Both the position numbers and the translations under genes were made by a program. From Mrakia gelida (taxonomy: Eukaryota; Basidiomycota; Tremellomycetes; Cystofilobasidiales; Mrakiaceae): a stretch of DNA of 64,000 bases. Position 1 is the stretch's first letter; each line of letters starts with the position of its first letter. Shown piece after piece: positions 55,499 through 64,000 of this stretch. Location: assembly GCA_024345305.1 (NCBI GenBank), contig BRON01000015.1, positions 496,001 to 560,000 on the forward strand. The letters run 5' to 3'. Below the pieces are notes generated by a model, which saw nothing but the letters and a program-made list of their open reading frames with translations, did no database searches and was not told the DNA's origin.

Positions 55499-56288
55499 GT
55501 TGGTTGGGGAAGAGAAGAGAAGAGCTACGGCGTCGCCGTCGGATGTCGGATGGTGAAAGTTGAGCGAGAAGAGGCGTCCCCCTGGGTCTTCATTGTGCGC
55601 ACACATCCGCGATCGTGGGCTTGCCTACCTGCACTGTCAATAACTTAAAACTGGTCTTGGAAGCCGAACAGGTGAGAGACGATCCCTTCACAACAAAGGT
55701 CGACGAGACGCGTGTTCCGAAGTTGAACGGAAAGTCCTCGTTCAATTCATACCTCGACCCTTCTCTGATCGTGAGAATAAGCGAAACATTACATCCCTGT
55801 ACATCAAGAGTGCCCGAAATATCAGGAGTATATCTCTCGACCTCCAGTGTCAGCAGGCTCCGAATCCCAAGACACGATTCGAACCCCCGACCTGCGACGC
55901 CCACAAAAGAAGAGGATAAGATCAACCGTTCCAGAACCTAAACACAAATCGAGCGCGAGTGCTCGATTTACTTAGCGGTTAGCTCATCAGGCTTCTTTCT
56001 ACGACACCTCAGCTGAGAAGCTGTGGTCCCTGGCTCGAATCGCCCTGGATGTTAATGACAGCGGCTGAGCACTCAGACCTGCAAAACTGGTTCTTCAGAG
56101 GCGAGCCAGCGTAAACACATCCACAAAAGATTTGTTTTTGTCGGTTGTTGATATTAATGCGAAACAAACGAAGCAAGCAACGGGAAAACAAAGCAAAGCA
56201 AAGCAAAACAACCCCCTCGGCGCCGCGTCGAGTCTGGGTCGAGCTGACCTCTCGTGTCCCTCTCCTCCCTCCTCCTTTCTTTCGATGA
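55499..56288. other. 790-bp region with ATG-less ORF and tRNA-like fragments
   Basis: Upstream of the NGGFE gene and downstream of F-box copy C. More AT-rich than its surroundings. It contains an open frame without ATG (55590-55925, minus), an internal-promoter-like tRNA B-box on the minus strand near 55879-55900 (GGGTTCGAATC) and another on the plus strand near 56031-56043 (GGCTCGAATCG), with an A-box-like TAGCTCATCAGG at about 55981. Neither folds as a full cloverleaf. An aaagc-type simple repeat lies at 56190-56208. Confidence 0.4.
55590..55925 (-). pseudogene. Possible exon remnant, ATG-less ORF
   Basis: Open for 111 codons from a TTG, with beta-rich, cysteine-containing sequence (LTLEVERYTPDISGTLDVQG, VSSTFVVKGSSLTCSASK) and no in-frame ATG. 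It could be a decayed secreted protein related in style to its neighbour, or an unspliced upstream exon of that gene ending at a CAG|GTAGGC donor-like site. No function assigned. Confidence 0.3.
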
Positions 56289-58621
56289 TCAAGCCCTGAG
56301 TAAGAAAGAGAAGTCCCGGAACCGTCAGCTCAAGTCGAAAAGTCGAAGTTGAGACGCGAGACTGACCTGAGGAAGGCCTCGAATGAGAGCCGAGCTTCCT
56401 TCTTCTTCAGCGTCGTCTTCTTCGTCGCGATCCTGTAGAACGAGAACGCAGTGACGACCAGTCAGGAAGCCGTCGGTGGAAGTACGAGATGAGAAGAGAA
56501 GAGGAGAACTCACCGAGCATCAAACCCATCGAGATCGAACCCAGCTCGAACCAACGCGCCTCGCACCTCCTTCTTCCCGCACTCCGTCAACGCCTCGAAA
56601 GGATCGACGTTCGTCTCCCCACACCCGAAGCACAAACAGTCCTCGACCCTCCCTCCGACCGGTGAACCACCGAAGGGCTCCTCATCCCATCCTTCAACTC
56701 CTCCCGTAGCTGAAACACGAAGCACGTCGCGTCCGTCTCGACCTTTCCCGACGAGCTGAGCTCGCGTCCCAACGGGGAGGAGAGGGACAAGGAGTCCGAA
56801 TCGATTGATGTTGATGTAAGTGAGGGTATCGACGATGATCTGGAGTCTTCCGAAGACCTGGTAGTCGAGGTAGAGGAGGGGGTGGGTCGTTTCGAGTTGG
56901 AGGAGACAGGAAGGGGAGCAGGCGAAGGTGAGGTTAAGGGTTGGGAGGTTGGTGAGAGATCCGACGAAGGAGAGAGATTCGAGGGGTGAGAGGCTGGTGA
57001 TGGAGGAAGCAAAGACGGAGGTAGTTTCGGACTGCGAAAGAAGGAGATGGTGACGAAGGAAGCAAAGGTCAGCGGGGGGATCGACGAGGAGGATTACTGA
57101 CGAGACGCGTCGACGAAACGACTTCAACTCACCCAGCTCTGGCTCCATTTCCCTCCCACGAACTTCAACTCCCGCAACCTCGTGACTACCGTAGAATCGT
57201 TCAGAAACGACGCCAACTGGTTTGGAACAACTCGCGTTTCGGAGGCGATGGCCATCTCCTTTCGTCGAAGCTCGAAGTCGCGTCCTCCTAGCTCCCGAGC
57301 GTACTCGATCCGAAGCGACTCCAAGGCAAACCGATGCCAGTGACTTGATCCGGTACTCGCGAGAAGCTTTGTGGAGGTTCCTCCAATCCAGTGAGGGAAG
57401 GAGGGAGCTTGTTGGGTCGGCCCTCTTTGAAGAACGAAGGAGCTCCCTTGGGAAGGTAGAACGAGGAGCGAAAACGACGAGACGGAGGGTTGTCGCGCGA
57501 GCGCTTCCATTGCCCACGAGTATCCGAGCGATCGAGACCGAGCATCGACTTGGAGATGAACCCTTTACAGCTCGGGAAGAGGCTTTCCAGTGAGAGGACC
57601 GATCGCAATGATGGACTCGAGGGTGAGTGTCGCGCGCATGTTGGAGTGGTATTGAACCTCTAACGACGGCAAGGTGATCCCAAAGGAGGTGAAGAGTTCG
57701 ACGAGTTGCTTGAACGTTGACATCTTGTTGGGGCAGTCTCCTTTTCGAACGAGTCCGATGAAGTTCCGAAGGACGAGAGGACCAGCGGGTCGGTTGGCGA
57801 GTCGGTCGCGTCGTGGCTTGAGACCGAAGTTCCTTGACTTTGGGAGGACCGACTGATAGCCGACGATGTCGAGGTCGAGGAGGGTAGGATGATGGAAGAG
57901 GACGTTGAGGAGATCGTGGGTGATGAGATGGAAGGGAAAGGTGAAGGAGTTGAGGTTCGTGAGACCGACGAGGAGGGAGGGAAGTTGAGGTCCCAGTTCG
58001 AGAGACGGGAGGGAGACGAGAGCGTCATGATGGAGAACGACCTGCGAGTGGCCATGAAAGAGCGAGTGAGTCCAGAGTTCGAAGGTTCGATGAAGATAGT
58101 AGAGAAGAAGCCCACCTGACTTTGAGGTTCCAAAGGTGACTGCTGGACGAGTCGAGGAGAAGAGCGAACAGACCGTCGACCTTCGAGTTGTTCCTTTCGA
58201 GCTCGTTCGGTCTGGCGATGATCTGAACGTGCTTGAGGAGGACGGGCATAGCGATCTGAGCAAGGGATAAGCGAGAAAAACAGGGTCAGATATGAGCGAG
58301 CTCGAACTGAGTCAAGCATTGGAAAGAAGGACGAACGAGACGAAGCAGACAACATGTCGAAGCGAGAGCGAGGAGGAAGTCCAACTTGTTGTTCGCTTGA
58401 ACCCCAGCTTCAGCGATCATGTTCAGGACCTCCCTTGGAAAGGAGAGAAGATGAAGGGCCTCCCTGAGATGCTGAAGAGGCTAAGTAAAGAAGAAAGCCG
58501 GTCAGATCGTGGGAAGGGCGACTCAAGGGAGCAGATCCAAAGCAAGGAAGGGGCGTGAGGGGAGGGGAGGAAGGAAGGATGAGCTCACCTGTTTCCCACT
58601 CGTCCTGCCGAGCTATGACAT
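56289..58621 (-). pseudogene. F-box cysteine-module family, copy C, with in-frame stops
   Basis: Third paralogue. Exons recognised by splice sites and similarity to copies A and B: 58621-58589, 58480-58337, 58255-58121, 58041-57133, 57031-56514, 56432-56367, 56295-56289. Phase is kept at every junction. Exon 2 has the F-box-like SFPREVLNMIAEAG and STCCLLRL; exon 3 opens IAMPVLL; the penultimate region has CLCFGCG, DP-x5-CG and EVRGAL..AGFDLDGFDAR, then SFEAFLR. Two stops interrupt it: TAA at 57565-57567 in the long exon, where copies A and B continue without an intron, and TAG as codon 3 of the proposed 33-nt first exon (58613-58615). No intron of suitable length removes the TAA in frame. The first-exon assignment rests on length and position only. 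Recent pseudogene, or a sequencing error for the TAA, are the main options. Confidence 0.7.
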
Positions 58622-58968
58622 GTCTAGAGAGTGCGAGTTGATGCGTTACGAAGTCGATAAGACTCCAAGGAAGGAAGGGATTGAAGAACGAAGCGTGCTG
58701 AAGTCGAGTTCGATGCGAGTGACGGTTCGAGAGCAAGAGGTAGGAGGAGGAGGAGGGGGGGGGTGATGAGCTCGCGCTTTCCTCCCGGCTCTTTCCTTGA
58801 CGACGTTGTATCGCCCTTTTATCTCGATAGTCACTCTTTGTCAACCTCGATCTGATTCCGAGTCGTGTGACCTCTCGGTCGGTGAACTCAGAAAAAACGC
58901 AAGGGGCGGGCGCGCGCAAGCCGTCTTTCACGCTGTCCTCTCGCGAAGCCGCCAACACCCCAGCTGCA
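58622..58968. other. Intergenic region upstream of copy C
   Basis: 347 bp between the proposed first exon of copy C and the TRM6 stop. It holds a run of ten or more G (about 58755-58764) within a GGA repeat. No gene. Confidence 0.4.
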
Positions 58969-61542
58969 TCAAATCGTCTCCTCCCCTAGCAGCGAATCAA
59001 CCTCCATCCTCTCCGGTGCGCTACTCGGAGGAGCCTCGAACTTCTCCTCCTCCTCCACCACCTCCCCATTCAGCATCGCCTCCTCGTCCTCCCTCGCCTG
59101 CCTCTCCTCCTCCGTCTCCTCCACAACAACAGCAGCCTCCTCGACGTCTTCCGACATCGCTGAGGTAGCGGATCCTCCTCCTTCAACAGCGGTGGCGGTG
59201 GCGGGTCCAGCAGCTTCCTTCTCAGCCGCCTCGAGGACCTTCTGCTTCTTTCGAGCGGAAGCTTTGGCTCGGTCGAGGTGTCGAGTCGCTAGGACGGAGG
59301 AGGTTTTGTGGTCGGCGTAGCTGTCAAAATACGAGAAAGGAGACTCAAGTTAGCAAGCGAAGACGAAGAAGAAAAAGAAGAAGGCGAGGAGGAGCGAAGA
59401 GACGCACACTTTGGTCGCGGTGAGAAGGAATCCTCCCGATCCACTCATGTTCATGAAAGGATGGGTTCGTCCAGGGAGGACTTGCCATTTCCGCAGCCAG
59501 GACTCGGTGATGGAAGGGTTGAGGTAGATGGTGTGAGCTCGCATGGAGGTGTGGGCGGCGGTGAGGACCTGGAGAAGAGGGAAAGCGAAGCGAAGCGAAG
59601 TCAGCTTCGAAGGCGACGCGACGAGACTCGAGTGGGCTCGTCTCAGCGAAAGATTGACTGCGAGAGCGTACGTACCTGGAGGTAAGGAGAATAGACTACG
59701 ATGTTGGCTGATCCGGCGAGGTGCTTGGTGAGCTTCTCGATGATGGAGTAAGGTTCGTAGTTGGACGCGACGACGAGGCTGAGGAGAGGATGGGTGGAAG
59801 GACAGACGCGTCAGTACGAGAGGAAGCGCTCTCGAGAACGAGGAAGCGATATCGAGGAGGTATGGAGACACACCCATCCCACTCTCCCAGGAACAGCTCA
59901 TCCCTAACAACCTCCAAAGCCTGCTTCGTCGCAAGTCTCTTCTTGATCTTCGCTCGTTCCCGATCGATCCTCTGAGTAGCCTCTCCAGGCTGGAAAGCAG
60001 GTCGAGGCGGCAGCTCTTCGGCCTTCTCTGCGAGCACGAAGAGACGAACGAGATTGGGGTCAGCTGAGTTCGAAGGAGTTCGAAGGAGAAAGTAAGAGAG
60101 ACATGGACGCGTCGACGAACCAGGTGCAGTCCAATCCTCCTCCGCTTCAGACCAGCTCAACACCTTGACCGTCTCCTCTATCAGCTCTTTGGGGTAGTTC
60201 ATCTGAGCCATAAGGATGTTGTGGGCTGGTGCTGAGTCGGTATCCGAGAAGGTCATGATCCTTCCTTTGCCTTTTTTGGGTCGAACGAAAGCGAAACGAG
60301 ACGAAGGTCAGCTCGATTCGACCTTTCTCACCTCAACCTCACAACCAGAGCGAGACGCTCGAAGGCTCACCTCCCATCCTCTCCAGCATCCCACCGACCA
60401 CGAGTCCTCCACAGTCGTCCACGACGAGGTACCTTCCTCCCGATCGGATGTTGGCGAACGAGAGGAGTTGAGCGAACGTGTCCTCTCGGAGGTTCATCAC
60501 GTAGGAAGCTTGACGATCGACGTGGTAGGAGAGGAGGTTGGGGACTGTAGGAGCTAGAGGTCGGAAGCTTCGTCCGAACCTGTTTGGTAGCGAGGAAGTG
60601 AAGGAGGGACGGGGGTCAGGGAAGGAAGGGAGGGAGGGAAGGAGGAGGTGTGCGAGCTCGAAACGAAACTGACTTCTTCTCCTTCCTCTTCTTGTACTTC
60701 TCCTTGCTGTAGTCGGTCTTGAGATGGAAAGCCGTGTGACGCTCAATCTGCTTGGCAATGATGTCCTGATGTAGCGAGCCGAGTTCAGGATCAGCTGTTG
60801 AAGAGCGAGAAGAAGGGAGGGAGGAAGGGGAAGGAGGAAAGCTCGAGCTGACCTGAGCACTGGCTCCCGAAGCCTTCAACGCCTTGATCTCCTCGTCCGT
60901 CAGCAGCTGCTGCTCGTTTCCCTCCTCAATGAGCTCGTTGGTAGCCATAGTATCCTCTGCGCACAACCAACCAAAGGACGTATCAGCTCAGCTCAGAGCC
61001 TCGACGAGAGAAAGGAAGAGCTCAAGACTGACCAACATCCGCCAACCCTTCTCCCTTCAACGCTCTGAGGGTAGCCTTCGCTCCAGGCTCGGTAGGTTCA
61101 ACAATCTGGTAGGTGATCCCGTAGGGTTGATTCACGAGGGCTGAGCTGGGGAAAGACCCGAATTTCCCTAACGAGACCGTCCTAGGCGACGAGGGGAGGG
61201 AAGGAAGGAAAGAGAGAGGTCAACTCAGCTCAAAACTCTCCGAGCTCACTCTCTCGTCCTTCAACTAGAGAGGAGATGGTGCAAGATACTCACTTCTCTC
61301 CCTTAATCTCCACCATCTTAATCTGTCCACTAGGAAGTTTGAGCATGACCTGGTCGCCCGGCTGGATCGAGTTGGTACGAGTACCGAAGCATGGGTGAAG
61401 AAGACTCTTCGCTGCTGCTGCTGGTGCTGTTGGCTGAGAACGACGAACAACGAGCTGGATCAGTATAGAGAAAGCTGCGAGGAAACCGAGGGGGAGGCGG
61501 AGAGCTCACCAGAGTTGACGTTGAAGCTACTGGGTCGGTCAT
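58969..61542 (-). CDS. TRM6: tRNA (adenine-N1)-methyltransferase non-catalytic subunit
   Basis: Partner of TRM61 in the nuclear complex that makes m1A58 in tRNA; TRM6 binds tRNA and has lost SAM catalysis. Start MTDPVASTSTL at 61542; about ten short exons. Motifs: NSIQPGDQVMLKLPSGQIKM and the tail VEIKGEKTVSLGKFGSFPSS (N-terminal OB-like domain), YGITYQIVEP, ELIEEGNEQQLLTDEEIKAL, GASAQDIIAKQIERHTAFHL, KTDYSKEKYKKRKEKK, then FAQLLSFANIRSGGRYLVVD and GGLVVGGMLERMGG (degenerate Rossmann domain), VVASNYEPYSIIEKLTKHLAGS, and the C-terminal family signature HPFMNMSGSGGFLLTATKV. The tail after residue 450 is acidic and Glu-rich, ending SLLGEETI at 58969. This set of motifs in order is diagnostic. 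Exon edges between motifs were not all fixed. Confidence 0.93.
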
Positions 61543-61959
61543 GGCTGAAGGGTTGGGGTCGAAGTTGAAGGGACGAAGAAGGTGAGCTTCGGCTCGAATC
61601 GTTGAAATGCAGACTCTCGGGGAAGAAGGTCGGGAACGCGTCGTAAAGGAAGTTTTTCTCGACTAGGTATCTCGTCGTGTTTAAGTCTGACTCGAATGAG
61701 CGCAGCTGCAGTGGCAACAGCGCGCTTTATCTGGGGCGAGAAGAACTTCCAGCAGCCTATAGCTCTCCCTCTCGTCCACCCTCGTCTCAGGCTCGACGCG
61801 TTCGACGACTCCGTTTTCCTTATCCAGAAATCATTACATATCTCAAGCCAGCTACCGCACTTAAATCTGAGCCGCCGCGTGTCTGTTCATGCCGAAAAGA
61901 GAAGTTAATACGGTCAGTTCTGATCGCGTCGAAAGCTCAAGCTCCAGTCGACGGCATGC
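61543..61959. other. Intergenic spacer, TRM6 promoter
   Basis: 417 bp between the start of TRM6 and the stop of the upstream minus-strand gene. Nothing beyond promoter/terminator sequence is recognised; a short GC-poor stretch lies at 61820-61870. Confidence 0.4.
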
Positions 61960-64000
61960 TTACCCGTCTCCTCGAAGGTCGGACCCAGCAGCCCAGACAC
62001 GACGTCCACTCTCCTTGTCCTTGATGAGTTGGATGATCTGAGAACGACGAGGGAGAGGTGAGAGGGCGTCAGCGCAGGTTTGAGGGAGCGGGAAAGGAAC
62101 GAGACGAGCCAGAAAAGCGAGAGGGAACGAACCTGTCCACGTCCGAGAGTTCCTCGAGAGAAGCCGTAGGCTGGTCGAGCGTCATGACCCATTTCTGTGA
62201 ATCGACGGAAGAGAAGGGACACGGTCGTCAGGACGGAGAGATGGGGAGGGAAAGGGGACGGAGGAGGAAGATGAACGAAACGCGACGAACCCTTCAGCTT
62301 CTCGATGGTCTCGGCGGGGATGCCCTCCTCGATATAAACCTGGAGGGTAAGGAAAGCAGCAGTTAGTCGATAAGCCTCCGTCTCAACCTCGCTCGGACTT
62401 CTCTTCGTGTCGTAAACAGAGATCAACGTCGACTCACCTCCGAGTTCACGTCTCCGGCAGGAGCGTCGTGCTTCACCTCCGAATCGGGAAGACCAGCCTA
62501 TCCGACATCAACAGCAGAAAGGGGTGAGCTATGCGACGTCGGCAACGGGGAAGAGAGGGAAGGGAAATCGAAATTCACCGAGATACAGAACCGCGGCGCG
62601 TCGAGAGCAGCTTGGACGGTCATTCCTCGCAGAACGTTGAGGAGAACTTGGACGTGTCCTTGGGGTTGCATAAACCCTCCCATGACTCCGTACGAGAGGA
62701 AGAGCTCGTCTCCTCGAGTGGCCATGGCGGGGACTGTCGAAGAAAGGGCGAGAGAAAAGAAGTCGTCAGTTTTCGAGCTTCGTCGACGAGGAATCGGAAA
62801 GGAACGACGCGAGACTCACTGATCGTGTGGTAAGGTCGCTTTCCACCCTGATCACAGCGAGAAAGGAGAGTGGAGATGAAGTCAGTTGAGTTTCTTCAAC
62901 GAGAACGAGGACGAGAGAGGTGAACTCGCCTTCAGCTCGTTCGGGTGACCTTCCTCGAGCGTGAATCCTGATCCTCGGTTCTGCAAGGTGAATCCACATC
63001 CCTTGGGGATGGCACCGGTACCGAAACCAGCGTAGTTAGACTGGATGAAGGAGCAGGCGTTTCCTGAAGAGAGTGCGGGAGAAGAGCAAGCTCGGTGAGC
63101 GTCGACGACGACGGAAGAACGCGAGTGTGTCGCAGAACGAGGAGGCTTCGATTCGACTCACCTTCCTCATCGGCGGTAGTGAAGTAGACGGTATCGGATG
63201 AAGCTACAGGCTTTCCGTGGTGGACGGAGTCTCCAGCCTTGCTTGAGTCGAAGAGATGGGCTCGAGTCTTGAGGTACGCCTGGAAAGCAGAAAGAAGGAG
63301 TCGACGACGCGTCAGATCCTGCTTTCGCTGTTCGAAGAGAAAGGAACCGAAGGGCAACGTACCTCGCTGAGAAGCTCATCTACTGGCACGTGAACCTTCT
63401 CGGGGTCGGTAACGTAGTATCTGAGTGAAAGGAGAAGAAGAAGATACCCGTCAGTCGAGCCTCGAACGACGCAGAGCGACGAGGAGATACAAACGCGCCG
63501 AGCTTACCTGGTATCGGCGAAACTCAGCCTCAGAGCCTCGATTAAGGTATGAAGGTACTCGACGCTGTTGTGTTCCATCTTGGCGAGCTCGGGGATCTTG
63601 CCTTCCTTCTCCATCTCGTCGAGGATTCCGAGAGCGAGGAGAGCGGTGAGACCTTGTCCGTTAGGAGGGCACTACGAGCGAGAGAACAGGACACAGATAC
63701 GATCAGCAAGAGGACGAGATCGCAAAAGAGGGGTGCAGGAGGGAAGGGAGGAAGAAGAGCGAGTCGGGAAGGAAAGAAGACGAACCTCATGGACCGTCAC
63801 GTCGTTCTTGTACGTGTACTTGATGGGCTGAACCTTAGTCGCAGTGTGCTCCTCGAGGTCGCTGACCTCCATGACTCCTCCTTTGCTCTGATAGGCGCGA
63901 ACGATGAGAGGAAAGATCAGAATCAACATCAGTTCGGGTTGCGGTTGAAAGACGCGTCGAAAACTCCCGTTCTCGGTGCTCGAACGAACCTTGATCAATT
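61960..64000 (-). CDS. Gamma-glutamyltransferase-family Ntn hydrolase (5' end outside window)
   Basis: C-terminal half of a GGT-superfamily enzyme, which self-cleaves to expose a threonine nucleophile. Reading from the window end: ELIK-type exon end (from 64000), [57 protein letters not shown], then the cleavage/nucleophile region [15 protein letters not shown] (about 63200-63160; Thr after Asp expected to be catalytic). [69 protein letters not shown] and AALDAPRF follow, ending [11 protein letters not shown] at 61960. The TVYF and FGTG motifs fit the bacterial YwrD-like/acylase branch rather than classical glutathione GGT. About nine introns in the visible part. The natural substrate is uncertain. 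Confidence 0.9.

Noticed and set aside
55860..56050. Functional tRNA gene(s)
   Set aside because: B-box-like words are present, but the T-stem halves do not pair and no D-stem or acceptor stem can be drawn, so only relic status is suggested.
56150..56215. Possible transposon end at the aaagc repeat
   Set aside because: Only a short simple repeat; no inverted repeats, target duplication or transposase/RT-like coding nearby.

Overview
The window looks like nuclear DNA of a basidiomycete yeast, most likely Microbotryomycetes/Pucciniomycotina (Rhodotorula or Sporobolomyces type). It is GC-rich and gene-dense. Almost every gene is cut by many short introns (mostly 50-110 nt) with GTGAGT/GTTCGT donors, a near-invariant CTGAC branch site and CAG/TAG acceptors. 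Gene models below were assembled by hand from splice signals and checked for reading-frame phase wherever exact exons are given. No rRNA, functional tRNA, transposon or CRISPR array was recognised.

Layout: 41-1588 (+) C-terminal part of a DHA1-type MFS transporter; 2181-5576 (+) proline-rich CNH-like protein; 5908-7477 (-) protein with two CxxC/CxxC modules; 8176-10441 (+) F-box family copy A; 10735-12050 (-) isochorismatase-family hydrolase, divergent from 12225-14431 (+) Nudix NADH pyrophosphatase (NPY1); a 1.5 kb gap; 15944-17836 (-) Gfo/Idh/MocA oxidoreductase; 18135-27558 (-) very large Mit1/CHD-type chromatin remodeller; 28912-30900 (+) F-box/LRR protein; 31367-33652 (+) F-box family copy B; 35046-38065 (+) GT32 MIPC synthase (SUR1 type); 38798-42583 (-) flavin monooxygenase; 42751-44820 (-) another F-box protein, divergent by only 82 bp from 44903-47591 (+) lariat debranching enzyme DBR1; 48078-51609 (+) fused pseudouridine-5'-phosphate glycosidase and PfkB kinase; 51792-53771 (-) Pro/Gln-rich basic protein; 54378-55498 (-) small NGGFE-type secreted-like protein; 56289-58621 (-) F-box family copy C, apparently a pseudogene; 58969-61542 (-) TRM6; 61960 to the window end (-) gamma-glutamyltransferase-family hydrolase.

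The genes do not form one pathway; most are housekeeping or metabolic. Three have RNA-linked roles: DBR1 (intron turnover), TRM6 (tRNA m1A58) and the pseudouridine breakdown fusion. The most unusual feature is the F-box content: five F-box-type loci in 64 kb. Three of them (A, B, C) are dispersed paralogues that share six intron positions and an unfamiliar C-terminal cysteine module. Copy C carries a clear in-frame stop in an otherwise intact frame and a probable second one in its first exon. Other notable points are a 9-nt microexon, a GC-AG intron, and strong enrichment of the palindrome GACGCGTC throughout the window.
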